In this document: positions 18,801 to 27,014 of the stretch, one piece after another
Layout: the number at the start of each line of letters is the position of its first letter
Position numbering within the stretch: the stretch's first letter is position 1
Assembly (NCBI RefSeq): GCF_000379805.1
Contig: NZ_KB903598.1
Span: forward strand, 142,232 to 206,231
Direction of reading: 5' to 3'
Source: Lewinella cohaerens DSM 23179
Lineage (GTDB): Bacteria; Bacteroidota; Bacteroidia; Chitinophagales; Saprospiraceae
DNA: 64,000 nucleotides
Notes under the pieces: model-generated
Told to the model about the DNA's origin: nothing
The model's database searches: none
Seen by the model: the letters and a program-made list of their open reading frames with translations, nothing else
Translations under genes and position numbers: made by a program

Positions 18801-20326
18801 TGGCTACTACCTTGCGTACCAACGGTAATTACAACCGAAAATTCATCACTACAATCACCATTAGAGGCTTCCAGGCTTACGGTGTAAGTGCCTAGGTTAT
18901 CGAATTGGTAGAAAAATCCGGTAGAAGTCGCTTCACTGGTGCCATCAACGAACCATTCAAAACTGCTGGCATTGGTAGAAGCATCCGTGAAGAAAATAAC
19001 CGATCCTGGAGTAACAGCGTAGCTGCTGGGGCTAAAGCTTGCTTGTACAGGGCAGCGCACGAGCACAAGGCTTTGGGCATCTGCCTGACAGTTAGGATCA
19101 CTATTACCTACCTGAACACTCACATTGTAGCTGCCTTCGGCGGTGAAAATATACGGAAGCGGATTACCTGTGCCAATGACCGTACCATCCAGGTACCAAG
19201 TGTAGGTATCTGCATTGACACCATCAGCGGTAAGGTTGATCGTAGCGCCTTGGGCAACGGTGGTACTAAAGTCGTTGGTAATACTCACGCTGGGTGGCGA
19301 AGTACAAGGGTCGAGACAACCTTGACTACTCTGCAAGCTGGCGCGAATACCATCGAGAAAGAAGTGCATCCGGTCCCGCTGTCCTGGCGTAAACATGGAA
19401 TAACAGCCCCAGTCACCGTAGTCCATGTAGTTTTGGAACATATCCGGCTGGTCAGTTACAAAGCCGTCGTTGGTGTCAGTTGTACAGGAATTAGGAGATG
19501 CGTTACAAGGTACTGCTGCGGTAGACTGATCAGGAGGTGTATCACAAACCCTGTCACCGTTAGCAAGGCAGTCATCGTTTTGACATCCACCTTCAAAGGT
19601 GTGGTACAAGCCCAGGTAGTGGCCTACCTCGTGGGTGAGCACCGAGCTATTGGCTGGGCTATTGCCCAACCAGCGTGCTTCAACAACGATACCATCTACG
19701 TTACCACCGTGGGAACTAGGGAAATACGCATAGCCTGCCACGCCGCAACTGGTACTGCTACAAATTTCATCGACGACCCAGATGTTGAGGTATTGGGTAG
19801 GGTCATATCGACTTAGGTTCTTTAGGGCCAGGTCGTCACTCATGTTGAGCGTGGTCAGCGGATCATTCACCCGTTCAATACCTGAAGAAAGACTGCCGTC
19901 TGGCTTGCGTTTTGCCAAGCAAAAATCTATGTTGGTAGCTACGCCTGTACTCGGGTCATAAGGACCTGCATTTGCAAACGACTGGTTGAGGTGATCGAGA
20001 GAAAGCTGAATAGAGCTTGCTGGAATGTTTTCTGTTCCGCCCTGATGTACAATATGGAATACTACAGGAATCGTATATGGTGGAGCGGCTGTTTTTAAAC
20101 TTGCTGCTTGTTGATCCTGGTAGTATGCTTCTTCGAGTGACTCTTGTAATTGGAGCAAATCTGGTTGTTGCTCCATAAGGCGCTGCCAGGCCAAATTGCT
20201 GCCACAGTAATCAAGGTCATTAGAAGAAGAGGGCACTGTTCCTTTATTGGGTAAAGGTTGGTCATTAAGCGCGTATAAAACGAGAAAAGTAGTAAAAACG
20301 AGTAAGGAGAGTACTGCTTTACGCAT
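12866..20326 (-). CDS. Giant secreted M43-type zinc metalloprotease with PKD domains, tandem repeats and gliding-type C-terminal domain
   Basis: 2486 codons. A signal peptide (MRKAVLSLLVFTTFLVLYAL) leads into an M43 (cytophagalysin/pappalysin-like) protease domain with HEVGHYLGLYH at 232-242 and the Met-turn at NYMDY (Met301). Two PKD-like domains follow (about 340-505), then a long beta-propeller-like region, two aspartate-rich Ca-binding units (DDDGDGLADC and DDDGDGLIDC), Ig/PKD-like segments, eight tandem 51-residue repeats (residues 1758-2161), and a C-terminal YYVPNAFTPNNDGKNDYF...VYVYYLEL domain typical of T9SS type B substrates (CHU_C/TIGR04131 type). Expected at the cell surface, probably as an adhesin-protease. 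Cysteine pairs in every repeat suggest disulfides. No second gene shares its operon. Confidence 0.9.
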   Translation of the reverse strand: MRKAVLSLLVFTTFLVLYALNDQPLPNKGTVPSSSNDLDYCGSNLAWQRLMEQQPDLLQLQESLEEAYYQDQQAASLKTAAPPYTIPVVFHIVHQGGTENIPASSIQLSLDHLNQSFANAGPYDPSTGVATNIDFCLAKRKPDGSLSSGIERVNDPLTTLNMSDDLALKNLSRYDPTQYLNIWVVDEICSSTSCGVAGYAYFPSSHGGNVDGIVVEARWLGNSPANSSVLTHEVGHYLGLYHTFEGGCQNDDCLANGDRVCDTPPDQSTAAVPCNASPNSCTTDTNDGFVTDQPDMFQNYMDYGDWGCYSMFTPGQRDRMHFFLDGIRASLQSSQGCLDPCTSPPSVSITNDFSTTVAQGATINLTADGVNADTYTWYLDGTVIGTGNPLPYIFTAEGSYNVSVQVGNSDPNCQADAQSLVLVRCPVQASFSPSSYAVTPGSVIFFTDASTNASSFEWFVDGTSEATSTGFFYQFDNLGTYTVSLEASNGDCSDEFSVVITVGTQGSSQAGLPVWPMLGGSNGGFHTVDWRTDPPTTSTVGPISDVGGGGTGAAFNSCGSVIFFAAHTAQSTPNQLFIYRPDGTPLLDASTANGPGLNAVRGPTELQVIPVPTTQDEWYLIYREYGSDSGAPANNASYSPLRLMYSRVKLEADGQLTVVVRDQVLNAGANSYTYNDGMAVSRTINGDPTQQYLYAGRHALNQSSISVDRFIISNTGISWQENTGDIPTGGYWVLTHAGSYIELSPTEDRVVVGNRNQFTNYVDFIILETANFNAASATTLMGEDLILVADGQTQDATSILPINQRIGDLGTNNSYPLLFLRNFQKKLSGVEFSPNGRFLYLTSGGYVSSGYTNLTYLAQVDLESDPLEVRLQIQDTPTPYNTTTGLGCTFSSCGEEWEAIGGVESSFDGNLYFSKRIGNQLFVIPNPNNFMPQRLVPGSIDLATAEEPNVQVIGGPGSLVDQIDGFNYLSSQSQTVNLSIFGLDCAGDCREPFDVQISSDDGSYQETFTIVACPTIIPVCADTSLSYSIVDLELGIEYPNAILNGQVNAPLGNDRFEFSEPLGCPGDCDEPYVYFYGEDADYSGRTLLAYNDFIFVGGQRGDEAMLTKLTTAGDVVWAQTMQLLNNLPNVIVDLKIDSEGMLIGAGSGRSGSNIASFTFKINPDNGATIWTRTYTDPASTYFNVSDIFESPTNGDYIILGTAFNGSSGLGCDAAFYSIDRDDGDIASERIHFHLGSCEGIESAVISNNSFFVTGRYNFSGGGFNRMRPAISSFNSTGTPLWSRLYLVGVNQDARLYSSDISLNGPNNLTILAHGDDNGIAADNNDFWIISARIINGGVEVATKYTLPEPINGKEILTINGSYVVLAQARNSNNLYLTRISSLGDVIWAKQLQNLTSTGSGDEVIQIGEYLYLTAQHTGNTNTEMALLRIDLETGEFPEGCISNEDVTVTRQSVPIPYDGFNSLSPYDTQIDGSSDFDLSPTLLDPLPISCAPPCEPEDCTNGIDDDGDGLADCEDPDCDCEEICDNGTDDDGDGLIDCDDPDLADDCCCYVPPVLELGEDIVVCENGVIVLDAGPDFTSYLWSDLTTEQTLTTTFPGEYSVAVTDQCGNTQSDTILITVDPASEIDLGPDVTLCPGETLTLTVDGFESYEWFPAGSFDCNTCPTVVFTASVDTEIIIVATNAAGCISTDTLMVTIAGTQPGSYTAAGLCPGESITFGDLTITDAGLYLDTVSTGTCLTIDSLEVTLLEPFNTTEDRMICAGQTTTIFGNEETEAGTYEMTFTAENGCDSTHTVMLNVLDTFESAETITICEGESATIFGEQQTTADEYSMTFTAENGCDSTHTITLEVLETFATSEMLSVCAGNTIEIFGNDETEAGDYSMTFTAENGCDSTHTVTLTVLETVDTEETITICDGEMETIFGEETGTAGTYSMTFMGQNDCDSTHTITLEVLDTFTTSEDISTCEGTPVDVFGTPTSEAGTYTMTFPAENGCDSTHIINLTVLTTFSTSASVGICPGESTEVFGETVNQAGEYSMTFTAENGCDSVHIITVIQLDSFSTTETIDDLCEGDSVEIFGETVTESGVYQQTFTAENGCDSLHTITVNFLPTTTTTEEVFICEGESIEIFGQQVSIPGTYQETYMGSNGCDSTHVITLTEETFSGSAYIFPPCPSDPESWIVYISTNGNGGPYTVSWNGIEVVGSTINNIPVGDHTAIVTSANGCMYTVDFTIRPYNQPWWGLVAGPSCNDPQSGEIRIQTEPTDETLTFSLDGITFSETPILDGLSEGDYTLYVKYGDRCVVTEPITVPGPETFSLALPEDQTIKWGESLPIDPLTDVDPGAIYQWTPAGSLDCPDCEKVIAQPEETTRYFLKVTDENGCTEVDDILVKVDRRIPYYVPNAFTPNNDGKNDYFTVYAATGVEEVQQMVIFDRWGGEVFVRTNFPPNREELGWDGRSRKQQVTPGVYVYYLELKLSTGEVVMVKGDVALIR
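13844..15055 (-). repeat. Eight tandem 153-bp repeats inside the giant protease gene
   Basis: Each unit begins with a hydrophobic residue and C(E/A/P/D)G, continues through IFG, then TFTAENGCDSTHT, and spans 51 residues. Unit starts fall at 15055, 14902, 14749, 14596, 14443, 14290, 14134 and 13981, so spacing is exactly 153 bases except for one 156-base unit. A ninth, degenerate unit precedes the array (GLCPGES...). The nucleotide identity between units is high enough to allow recombination. This is protein-coding, not CRISPR. Confidence 0.9.
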
Positions 20327-20434
20327 AGTTAATAGGGTTAGTGAGGTTGTGGGGTGTATGATTGCGCCTAAAAATAAGGTTTTTTCAATAAAATCTAGTT
20401 AAGATAATATTGCCTTTGCGCTTACAGGGCATAA

Positions 20435-20476
20435 AAAAATCCCGAATTTCGGCCGTAGCTAAAATTCGGGATTTTT
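20435..20476 (-). terminator. Intrinsic terminator after typA
   Basis: A 15-bp perfect stem, AAAAATCCCGAATTT (20435-20449) with AAATTCGGGATTTTT (20462-20476), 12-base loop, followed on the minus strand by a T-run. It lies 22 bases downstream of the typA stop. Confidence 0.85.
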
Positions 20477-20497
20477 ATATGTTGCAAATGTTCCGGT

Positions 20498-22303
20498 TTA
20501 TACCGTGATTTTTTTGCCGCGCTTACGCTCAGCTTCGCGAAGTAGCATCTTCCGCAAGCGAATGCTCTTGGGCGTTACTTCTACAAACTCATCTGCCTGG
20601 ATAAATTCCAGTGCTTCTTCCAGTGTAAACTGACGAGGCGGGATAATTCTCGCTTTGTCATCAGCACCAGAGGAGCGCATGTTAGACAGCTTTTTGGTTT
20701 TGGTCACGTTGATAACCAAATCCGATGGGCGGCTATTTTCGCCAATTACCTGTCCTTCGTAGATTTCTGCACCAGCTTCGATGAAGAAACGGCCACGATC
20801 CTGAAGGTTATTGATAGAGTAAGGAATGGCTTTACCTTGTTCCATACTGATCAACGAGCCGTTTAAGCGGCCAGGAATATCACCTTTCATCGGTTGGAAT
20901 TCCTTGAAGCGGCTGGTAATAATCGCTTCACCAGCAGTAGCGGTGAGCATATTAGAACGCATACCGATCAGGCCACGGCTGGGGATTTCAAATTCTAAAA
21001 CCACCCGGTCACCCTTAGGTTCCATGCTCAGCATAATGCCTTTGCGCTGGGTTACCATATTGATAGCAGTACCACTTACTGTATCAGGAAGGTCGATGGT
21101 TAATTCTTCGATAGGTTCGTGCTTTTGGCCATCAATCTCTTTGATGATAACCTGAGGCTGTCCGATTTGTAGTTCGTAACCTTCGCGACGCATGGTTTCA
21201 ATGAGAACAGAAAGGTGGAGTACACCACGGCCAAATACGCGGAAACAATCTGGTGTTTCGGTAGGCTCAATACGCAGGGCAAGGTTTTTCTCTAGCTCTG
21301 CTTCTAGGCGATCCTTAAGGTGACGAGAGGTAACAAATTTGCCTTCCTGACCAAAAAACGGAGAGTCATTGATATTGAAGGTCATACTCAGGGTAGGCTC
21401 ATCGATAGCAATGGTAGGCAGTGCCTCAGGAGCTTCAGCATCGGCAATAGTATCACCAATGTCAAAATCTTCTACACCGAAAATAGCACAAATGTCACCA
21501 GCCTGAATTTCGTCTACTTCCAAGCGACCAAAACCTTCATATTCGTAAAGGTTCTTTACGCGGTGCTTTTCCATTGAGCCATCACGCTTTGCCAAGGTAA
21601 CCTGCTGACCAGCTTTCAGTACACCACGGCTTAGGCGACCGATAGCAATTCGGCCAATGTAGCGAGAGTAATCAACGCTGGTAACGAGCAACTGTGTATT
21701 GCCTTCTGCTACTGTTGGAGTAGGTACGTGCTCTATAATAGCATCCAATAAAGGAAGGATGTTGTCGGTTTGCTCTTCCCAAGTGGTATTCATCCAACCG
21801 AATTTGGCTGAACCGAAAATGGTAGGGAAATCCAGCTGCTCTTCTGTAGCGCCTAGGTTAAACATCAGGTCAAATACTTTTTCCTGAGTTTCTTCCGGTG
21901 TACAGTTCGGTTTGTCTACTTTGTTGACAACTACGATAGGGCGTAGGCCAAGTTCGAGTGCTTTTTGCAGTACGAAACGTGTCTGTGGCATAGGGCCTTC
22001 AAAGGCATCAACCAAAAGCAGCACACCATCGGCCATATTCAATACCCGCTCAACTTCTCCACCAAAGTCGGCGTGACCAGGAGTGTCAATGATATTAATC
22101 TTAGTGCCCTTGTAGGTAATGGAGACATTCTTGGAAAGAATGGTAATTCCTCTTTCCCGTTCCAGGTCATTACTGTCCATTATTAATTCACCCGGAGTCT
22201 CGTGGTCGGAAAACAGCTTTCCTGCCAAAAGCATCTTATCAACCAGAGTGGTCTTGCCGTGGTCAACGTGAGCAATAATGGCAATGTTGCGCAGATCTTT
22301 CAT
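20498..22303 (-). CDS. typA: Translational GTPase TypA/BipA
   Basis: 601 codons from ATG 22303 ([20 protein letters not shown]); the open frame to 22360 adds 19 residues with no family counterpart and would overlap the promoter. G1 (AHVDHGKTT), switch region ([11 protein letters not shown]), [16 protein letters not shown] and NKVDKP are intact, and the C-terminal BipA-specific domain ends in [16 protein letters not shown]. TypA is a ribosome-associated GTPase of the EF-G superfamily needed for ribosome assembly and growth under cold or stress. Monocistronic, with its own promoter and terminator. Confidence 0.97.
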   Translation of the reverse strand: MKDLRNIAIIAHVDHGKTTLVDKMLLAGKLFSDHETPGELIMDSNDLERERGITILSKNVSITYKGTKINIIDTPGHADFGGEVERVLNMADGVLLLVDAFEGPMPQTRFVLQKALELGLRPIVVVNKVDKPNCTPEETQEKVFDLMFNLGATEEQLDFPTIFGSAKFGWMNTTWEEQTDNILPLLDAIIEHVPTPTVAEGNTQLLVTSVDYSRYIGRIAIGRLSRGVLKAGQQVTLAKRDGSMEKHRVKNLYEYEGFGRLEVDEIQAGDICAIFGVEDFDIGDTIADAEAPEALPTIAIDEPTLSMTFNINDSPFFGQEGKFVTSRHLKDRLEAELEKNLALRIEPTETPDCFRVFGRGVLHLSVLIETMRREGYELQIGQPQVIIKEIDGQKHEPIEELTIDLPDTVSGTAINMVTQRKGIMLSMEPKGDRVVLEFEIPSRGLIGMRSNMLTATAGEAIITSRFKEFQPMKGDIPGRLNGSLISMEQGKAIPYSINNLQDRGRFFIEAGAEIYEGQVIGENSRPSDLVINVTKTKKLSNMRSSGADDKARIIPPRQFTLEEALEFIQADEFVEVTPKSIRLRKMLLREAERKRGKKITV

Positions 22304-22368
22304 ATGGTAATTATCACTTTGGGGAAGTAACCAAAACTGGATTATTTCGATTACCACCAAATCGGGCG

Positions 22369-22376
22369 CAAAGGTA
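22369..22376 (-). promoter_or_regulatory. -7 box TACCTTTG upstream of typA
   Basis: On the minus strand the sequence reads TACCTTTG, a perfect match to the Bacteroidota vegetative -7 consensus TAnnTTTG, 66 bases before the typA ATG. A clear -33 TTTG is not visible. Confidence 0.6.
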
Positions 22377-22585
22377 ATCCTTTTTAGGTACTTTTGGGAG
22401 GCCTTGGTGAAAATAAATCTCCTTGCTAATGTTTTTTAACTATTTGATAATTAGCTTGTTGAGAAGAAATAATGCTAAATCACGGGTGATTCCTGACAAA
22501 AGTTTGCGAAAATGAATTTTGCCAAATATTAAGGTGTCTATTGGCAGTTTGGGAGAAGTTATCTTGTTATTGTCCTCTGTTGAGA

Positions 22586-23146
22586 TTAACCATTGTTTGA
22601 TACGCCAACAGCCGTTTGAAAGGCTGCTAGTTGTGCTCGGAATTCGTTGTCAAGTTCAGAATCAATGATTCCTTTGTCTGTATTAAAGTTTTTTCCAAAA
22701 GAGGGTAGTGAAAAACTAGCAAGAACATTGTTGTTCATAAACTTGAATTTGTTGAGCGCAATGTCCAATACGGTTTGCCCCCCACGACCGCCTGGAGAAG
22801 TAGCTAATAATAACATAGGTTTATTGCCCCATACATCTTTTTCTATGCGAGAAATCCAGTCAAAAATATTTTTAAAAGCGGTAGTATAGGCTCCGTTGTG
22901 TTCGGCAAAGGAAATGATGATACCGTCACTATCACGAAGGTGAGCTTTAAATTGAAGAGCTTTCGTAGGAACCCCCTTTTCCTTTTCTCGGTCAATGCTG
23001 TAAATAGGCATTTCAAAATCATTCAGGTCAAGGAGGTTTACCGCTACATTCTCTATCTGCTGAGCTGCAAAAAGCGCGAACTGCTGGTTGATGGAATGTT
23101 TGCTATTGCTGGCGCCAAACGCTACTATCTTGGGTTGATGATTCAT
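22586..23146 (-). CDS. NADPH-dependent FMN reductase family protein
   Basis: 186 codons. The flavodoxin-like fold is shown by IVAFGASNSKHSINQQFALF (phosphate-binding loop near residues 8-22), PIYSIDREKEKGVPTKA, and SFAEHNGAYTTAFKNIFDW, followed by ATSPGGRGG. These are the hallmarks of the NADPH-dependent FMN reductase/azoreductase-like group (SsuE/YieF-like), which reduce FMN or quinones. Cytoplasmic, single gene, divergent from truA with 146 bases between starts. Confidence 0.9.
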   Translation of the reverse strand: MNHQPKIVAFGASNSKHSINQQFALFAAQQIENVAVNLLDLNDFEMPIYSIDREKEKGVPTKALQFKAHLRDSDGIIISFAEHNGAYTTAFKNIFDWISRIEKDVWGNKPMLLLATSPGGRGGQTVLDIALNKFKFMNNNVLASFSLPSFGKNFNTDKGIIDSELDNEFRAQLAAFQTAVGVSNNG

Positions 23147-23224
23147 GAATAGTTATTAATAGAAAAACAATGTTGATACACTTATTAAGCAAACAGTATT
23201 GTCTTGAAAAGAGTTTTGTTATTA

Positions 23225-23258
23225 TTTGACTGGTCCTAAGCCGGACTCCTTACCTTTG
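23225..23258 (+). promoter_or_regulatory. Vegetative Bacteroidota promoter of truA
   Basis: TTTG at 23225-23228, 22-base spacer, TACCTTTG at 23251-23258, close to the TTTG-N19-23-TAnnTTTG consensus. The predicted mRNA starts about 30 bases before the truA ATG. Confidence 0.7.
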
Positions 23259-23292
23259 TCGTTTATTCCTTACAGAAACGGTTATAGATATT

Positions 23293-24039
23293 ATGCGTTA
23301 CTTCCTGCAACTTTCTTATGATGGTACTGATTATCGCGGCTGGCAGCGCCAGGACGGCGTAGTTAGTGTGCAGGAAACCCTGGAAAATGCCATGCGTAAG
23401 GTTTTAAAAATTCCGATAAATATTATTGGTTGCGGACGTACGGATGCTGGAGTGCATGCTAGTAATTATATTGCTCATTTTGATGGCGATATAAGTATGA
23501 CGCCCCGACTACTAACCCATTTAAATTATGCCTTGCCGGAGAGTATTGCCGTACATCAATATATGGAAGCAGAGGCCAATTGGCATGCTCGCTTTAGCGC
23601 TACTGAGCGAAAGTATATTTACCATATACACACTAGTAAAAATCCTTTTCTTGGTCGGTTTAGCACCTGCTTTCCTTGTGACCCCAAGGACTTAAATTGG
23701 AAAGGAATGGAGGCTGCGCTAGATGTTTTACTCCGTTATGAAGAATTCAAAAGTCTTTGTAAGGCTCCTGATCGCCATAAGACTACTAACTGTAATATGA
23801 CCTCTGTAGCTTTGCATGGAGCTGAGACAGGTCAGTTTTCTTTCCATATTTCTGCCAATCGTTTTTTGAGAGGGATGATTCGTATTATCGTTGCACAACT
23901 CCTTGATGTAGGTGTGGGAAAAGAAAGTGTAGCTGATTTTGAAAGTCGACTGGCAAGAAGTGAACGCCCTCGTTACTTCAAATTGGCGCCACCAGAAGGT
24001 TTAAGCCTGGTGGAAGTCAAGTATCCATTTTTAACTTAA
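23293..24039 (+). CDS. truA: tRNA pseudouridine38-40 synthase TruA
   Basis: 248 codons. MRYFLQLSYDGTDYRGWQRQ is the conserved TruA N-terminus, and GCGRTDAGVHA holds the catalytic Asp51. RFSATERKYIYHI and FLRGMIRIIVAQLLDVG are further family motifs. TruA forms pseudouridine at positions 38-40 of the tRNA anticodon stem. Length and domain arrangement are normal. Preceded by a good vegetative promoter and followed by a T-rich stretch. Confidence 0.97.
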   Translation: MRYFLQLSYDGTDYRGWQRQDGVVSVQETLENAMRKVLKIPINIIGCGRTDAGVHASNYIAHFDGDISMTPRLLTHLNYALPESIAVHQYMEAEANWHARFSATERKYIYHIHTSKNPFLGRFSTCFPCDPKDLNWKGMEAALDVLLRYEEFKSLCKAPDRHKTTNCNMTSVALHGAETGQFSFHISANRFLRGMIRIIVAQLLDVGVGKESVADFESRLARSERPRYFKLAPPEGLSLVEVKYPFLT

Positions 24040-24067
24040 AGTTTTTTTTAAAAAAATAAAAATATTT

Positions 24068-24099
24068 TTTGTTTTTAAAGTAATTCCCCTTTATCTTTA
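24068..24099 (+). promoter_or_regulatory. Probable vegetative promoter of the outer-membrane receptor gene
   Basis: TTTG (24068-24071), 20-base spacer, TATCTTTA (24092-24099), one base off the TAnnTTTG consensus. If used, the receptor mRNA would have a leader of about 350 bases. Confidence 0.5.
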
Positions 24100-24454
24100 C
24101 GCTGTAATCGAAAGGAGTGACGTCCACAAGATTACTCAGAGGAAAATCCCCTCGTTTGTCGACGAGAATAAATCAGTGTTTTTTTGCGTATTGCTTGGCT
24201 GTTTCTCTTCTAGAGAGCAGATGTAGACGCATGTCCCATTGTGGCCATTAGGCCAGGGGCAGTTTTGGCGATCTGGCTGAGGGTGGGCCCTCCACTTGGG
24301 GCTCTTGTACCTACTCCATACCTCTTTATATTTTCTCCCAATGCAAATCTATGGCTACTCATCTCTTTCTGGTGGCTACTCGTCGATTTGCACTGTTAAC
24401 CCAGCAACATTCCACCGATATTGTGGTCATTGTTATAAAATCACACCGACAGTT
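24100..24454 (+). other. Long structured leader upstream of the receptor gene
   Basis: About 350 bases without a credible gene. Visible pairings include CTCGT/ACGAG around a TTGTCG loop (near 24152-24167), CTCT-TCTAG-AGAG near 24206-24218, GGCC-ATTA-GGCC near 24242-24251, and TGCAAATC (near 24342)/GATTTGCA (near 24384) enclosing two copies of GGCTACTC. Such a density of short hairpins could mean a regulatory leader or a small RNA. I cannot match it to a known riboswitch. Confidence 0.35.
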
Positions 24455-26884
24455 ATGAAAAATATGATTACTCTTTTGCTGTTAGCCATGGGCTTTCTTG
24501 CACAATCGCAATCAGCGAGTATCAAGGGCCAACTGCAGGATCCTGATGGAGAGGCCGTTGTTTTTGCTAATGTAGCCCTCTACAATTCCACTGATAGCAC
24601 CTTGGTAAAAGTAGAAACTACTGATGAAGCAGGCGTTTTTAGAATCCAGGGCCTGTCTCCTGGGTCCTTTAACCTTTCTGCTACTTACGTAGGTGCAGCA
24701 GATCTTTGGCAGAATGAAATAGCATTGAGCGATGGTCAGCAACTGGACTTGGAGGTACTACAGTTTACCTCTACTTCTGTAGAACTAGAACAGGCTACGG
24801 TTACGGCAACAAGAGCCCTGGTTGAAGTGAAGCCAGATCGCACCGTTTTTAATGTTCAGGGTACCATTAATAGTACAGGAGCTGATGCCATTTCTCTATT
24901 GCGTAAAGCACCAGGAGTTACAGTCGATAATAATGATAATATAAGTGTTTTGGGAAGAGCTGGCGTTCTTCTGTATGTAGATGGAAAGCGCCTCCCGCTC
25001 ACTGGTCAGGACCTTACCTCTTATCTGCAGAATTTGCAGGCAGATCAGATCGATCATATCGATATTATTTCTAACCCAGGTGCTAAATACGAAGCAGAAG
25101 GTAATGCAGGAATTATCGATATCCGTTTGAAGAAAGACAAAAACCTGGGAAGTAATGGATCAATTAGTGGAACATACAGCCAAGGTCAATACGCACGTAT
25201 GAATGGAAGTGCCAGCGGTAACTATCGTAATAAGTGGATGAACCTATTTGCAACAGCAGGAGCTAACGATGGAGAGGTCTTCAACAATATGAACTTCTTT
25301 AGCACGCAGAACGGTATTCAGCTTGATGAAACGAATCGCATGCGGAATAGCTGGCAAGGGCTAAATGCTCGCCTTGGAACCGATTTTTTTATTAATGATC
25401 AGCATACCATTGGTTTTCTCGTCAGTGTAAATGATTTCTCTGGGGAGCATAGAGGGTATAATCGCATCGCCATCGCAAACTTGGAAACACCAAATTCAAT
25501 TGACAGTATCCTTGTTTCGGATAATATTTCAATGGATACCCGCCAGCAACAAACATATAATATCAACTACCGTTATGACAATCGCAAAGGGCGCACCATT
25601 AACCTAGATGTAGATTATGGAAACTATGATAATGATAGTGACCGCTCTCAGCCTAACCGTTATTATGATGCACAAGAACAAGAATTGCTTACGGAAGTTA
25701 TCAACGCCTTTAATACACCAACCCAGATTGATATCTATACCGCCAAACTTGATTATGAGCAAGATGTTCTTGGTGGAAAACTTGGCCTCGGTACTAAATT
25801 GAGTCAGGTTTCATCGGACAATACTTTCTTGGTATTCGATATACAAAACGGCGTTTCTGTGAGGGATAATCAATCTTCTAATATTTTCGACTACCGCGAA
25901 AATGTCTACGCAGGCTATGTCAGCTTCACGCGGCCAATTAACGAGAAGTGGAATTTCTCGGCTGGCTTGCGGGCAGAGCAAACGGATGCGGAAGGCAACC
26001 TCCAGCCTTTTGATGAGGATCTACAGGAGCCACCGGTAATCCTTAATTACTTGAGCTGGTTTCCCAATGCAGGCTTGACTTGGCAGGTAGCTCCTACACA
26101 TAGCCTCTCCCTTAACTATGGCCGCCGAATCAATCGCCCCGACTACAATGTACTCAACCCTTTCAATAACCAGTTGAGCCAGTTGTCTTACGAAAAAGGC
26201 AACCCTTTCCTGCAACCCGAAATTGTTAATAATGTGGAATTGAGCTATACCCTCAAGTATCGCTATAATTTCAAGGTGGGCTACAGCAAAACAATCGACC
26301 AAATTACGCGCCTCATTGCTCCGGATGAACAGGATGACCGGGCGAATTTTATCTCTTGGGAAAACCTGGCTGATCAGACGATCTACAGCATGAATATTAG
26401 CGCTCCTTTTCAGGTAATGGAAGGGTGGAATTCCTACGTCAACTTTAGTGCTTCTCATCTAAATAACCAGGCTGATTACGGTGATGGAGCTATCGTAGAC
26501 GTGCAAGTTTTTACCTACTCTATCTACCAACAACAAACCATTGATCTACCCGGCGGTTTCAAAGGAGAAGTTTCTGGCTATTATTCTGGACCTGGTGTTT
26601 GGGGTGGCGTTTTCAAATATGAATCCAGCTGGAGTTTGGACTTAGGGCTGCAGAAGAAATTCCTCAATGACCAACTTAATGTACGTCTTAGTGCCAGCGA
26701 CCTCTTCTATGAAACAGGTTGGGATGGTGTCTCCGAATTCAATGGCTTAATATCATCCGGTGGAGGTAACTGGGATAGCCGTCGTGTCAGCTTGAGTATG
26801 AGTTATAATTTTGGTAATCAAAATGTGAAGTCACGCCGTCGTAACACAGGCCTGGAGGATGAAGCCAAGCGTTTAGGTAACTAA
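24455..26884 (+). CDS. Outer-membrane beta-barrel receptor with carboxypeptidase-regulatory-like domain
   Basis: 809 codons from ATG 24455 (MKNMITLLLLAMGFLAQSQS signal peptide); the frame is open from 24296, but that part lies in the structured leader. Residues about 20-105 are a CarboxypepD_reg-like domain (SIKGQLQDPDGEAVVFANVAL), about 115-230 a plug-like domain (PDRTVFNVQG, LLRKAPGVTVD, VLLYVDGKRLPL, IDIISNPGAKYEAEGNAGII), and the rest a beta-barrel ending in aromatic strands (SLSMSYNFGN). This fits the TonB-dependent-receptor-like outer membrane beta-barrel family (OMP_b-brl_3). No SusD partner is adjacent, so a nutrient-binding role is not indicated; the ligand is unknown. Confidence 0.88.
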   Translation: MKNMITLLLLAMGFLAQSQSASIKGQLQDPDGEAVVFANVALYNSTDSTLVKVETTDEAGVFRIQGLSPGSFNLSATYVGAADLWQNEIALSDGQQLDLEVLQFTSTSVELEQATVTATRALVEVKPDRTVFNVQGTINSTGADAISLLRKAPGVTVDNNDNISVLGRAGVLLYVDGKRLPLTGQDLTSYLQNLQADQIDHIDIISNPGAKYEAEGNAGIIDIRLKKDKNLGSNGSISGTYSQGQYARMNGSASGNYRNKWMNLFATAGANDGEVFNNMNFFSTQNGIQLDETNRMRNSWQGLNARLGTDFFINDQHTIGFLVSVNDFSGEHRGYNRIAIANLETPNSIDSILVSDNISMDTRQQQTYNINYRYDNRKGRTINLDVDYGNYDNDSDRSQPNRYYDAQEQELLTEVINAFNTPTQIDIYTAKLDYEQDVLGGKLGLGTKLSQVSSDNTFLVFDIQNGVSVRDNQSSNIFDYRENVYAGYVSFTRPINEKWNFSAGLRAEQTDAEGNLQPFDEDLQEPPVILNYLSWFPNAGLTWQVAPTHSLSLNYGRRINRPDYNVLNPFNNQLSQLSYEKGNPFLQPEIVNNVELSYTLKYRYNFKVGYSKTIDQITRLIAPDEQDDRANFISWENLADQTIYSMNISAPFQVMEGWNSYVNFSASHLNNQADYGDGAIVDVQVFTYSIYQQQTIDLPGGFKGEVSGYYSGPGVWGGVFKYESSWSLDLGLQKKFLNDQLNVRLSASDLFYETGWDGVSEFNGLISSGGGNWDSRRVSLSMSYNFGNQNVKSRRRNTGLEDEAKRLGN

Positions 26885-26957
26885 TAGCATCTACATGGAA
26901 TAGTTTTTTTAGAAAACGTAGCCTAAGTAGATTGTTCCAGAATAGAAAAAGTAGCGT

Positions 26958-27005
26958 GAGGTTTGCTTTGAAAGATGACCAACATAGTCTTTCAGAGCAA
27001 ACCTC
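26958..27005. terminator. Long hairpin between convergent genes
   Basis: GAGGTTTGCTTTGAAAGA (26958-26975) pairs with TCTTTCAGAGCAAACCTC (26988-27005) at 17 of 18 positions with a 12-base loop, between the receptor stop and the stop of the Nudix-type regulator. There is no long T-run, but placement suggests a bidirectional terminator. Confidence 0.65.
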
Positions 27006-27014
27006 AACTTGTTA

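Noticed and set aside
13061-19816. Many plus-strand open frames of 60-300 codons antisense to the giant protease gene
   Set aside because: They are produced by the repetitive, threonine- and glycine-rich codons of the real gene and have no start signals or family resemblance.
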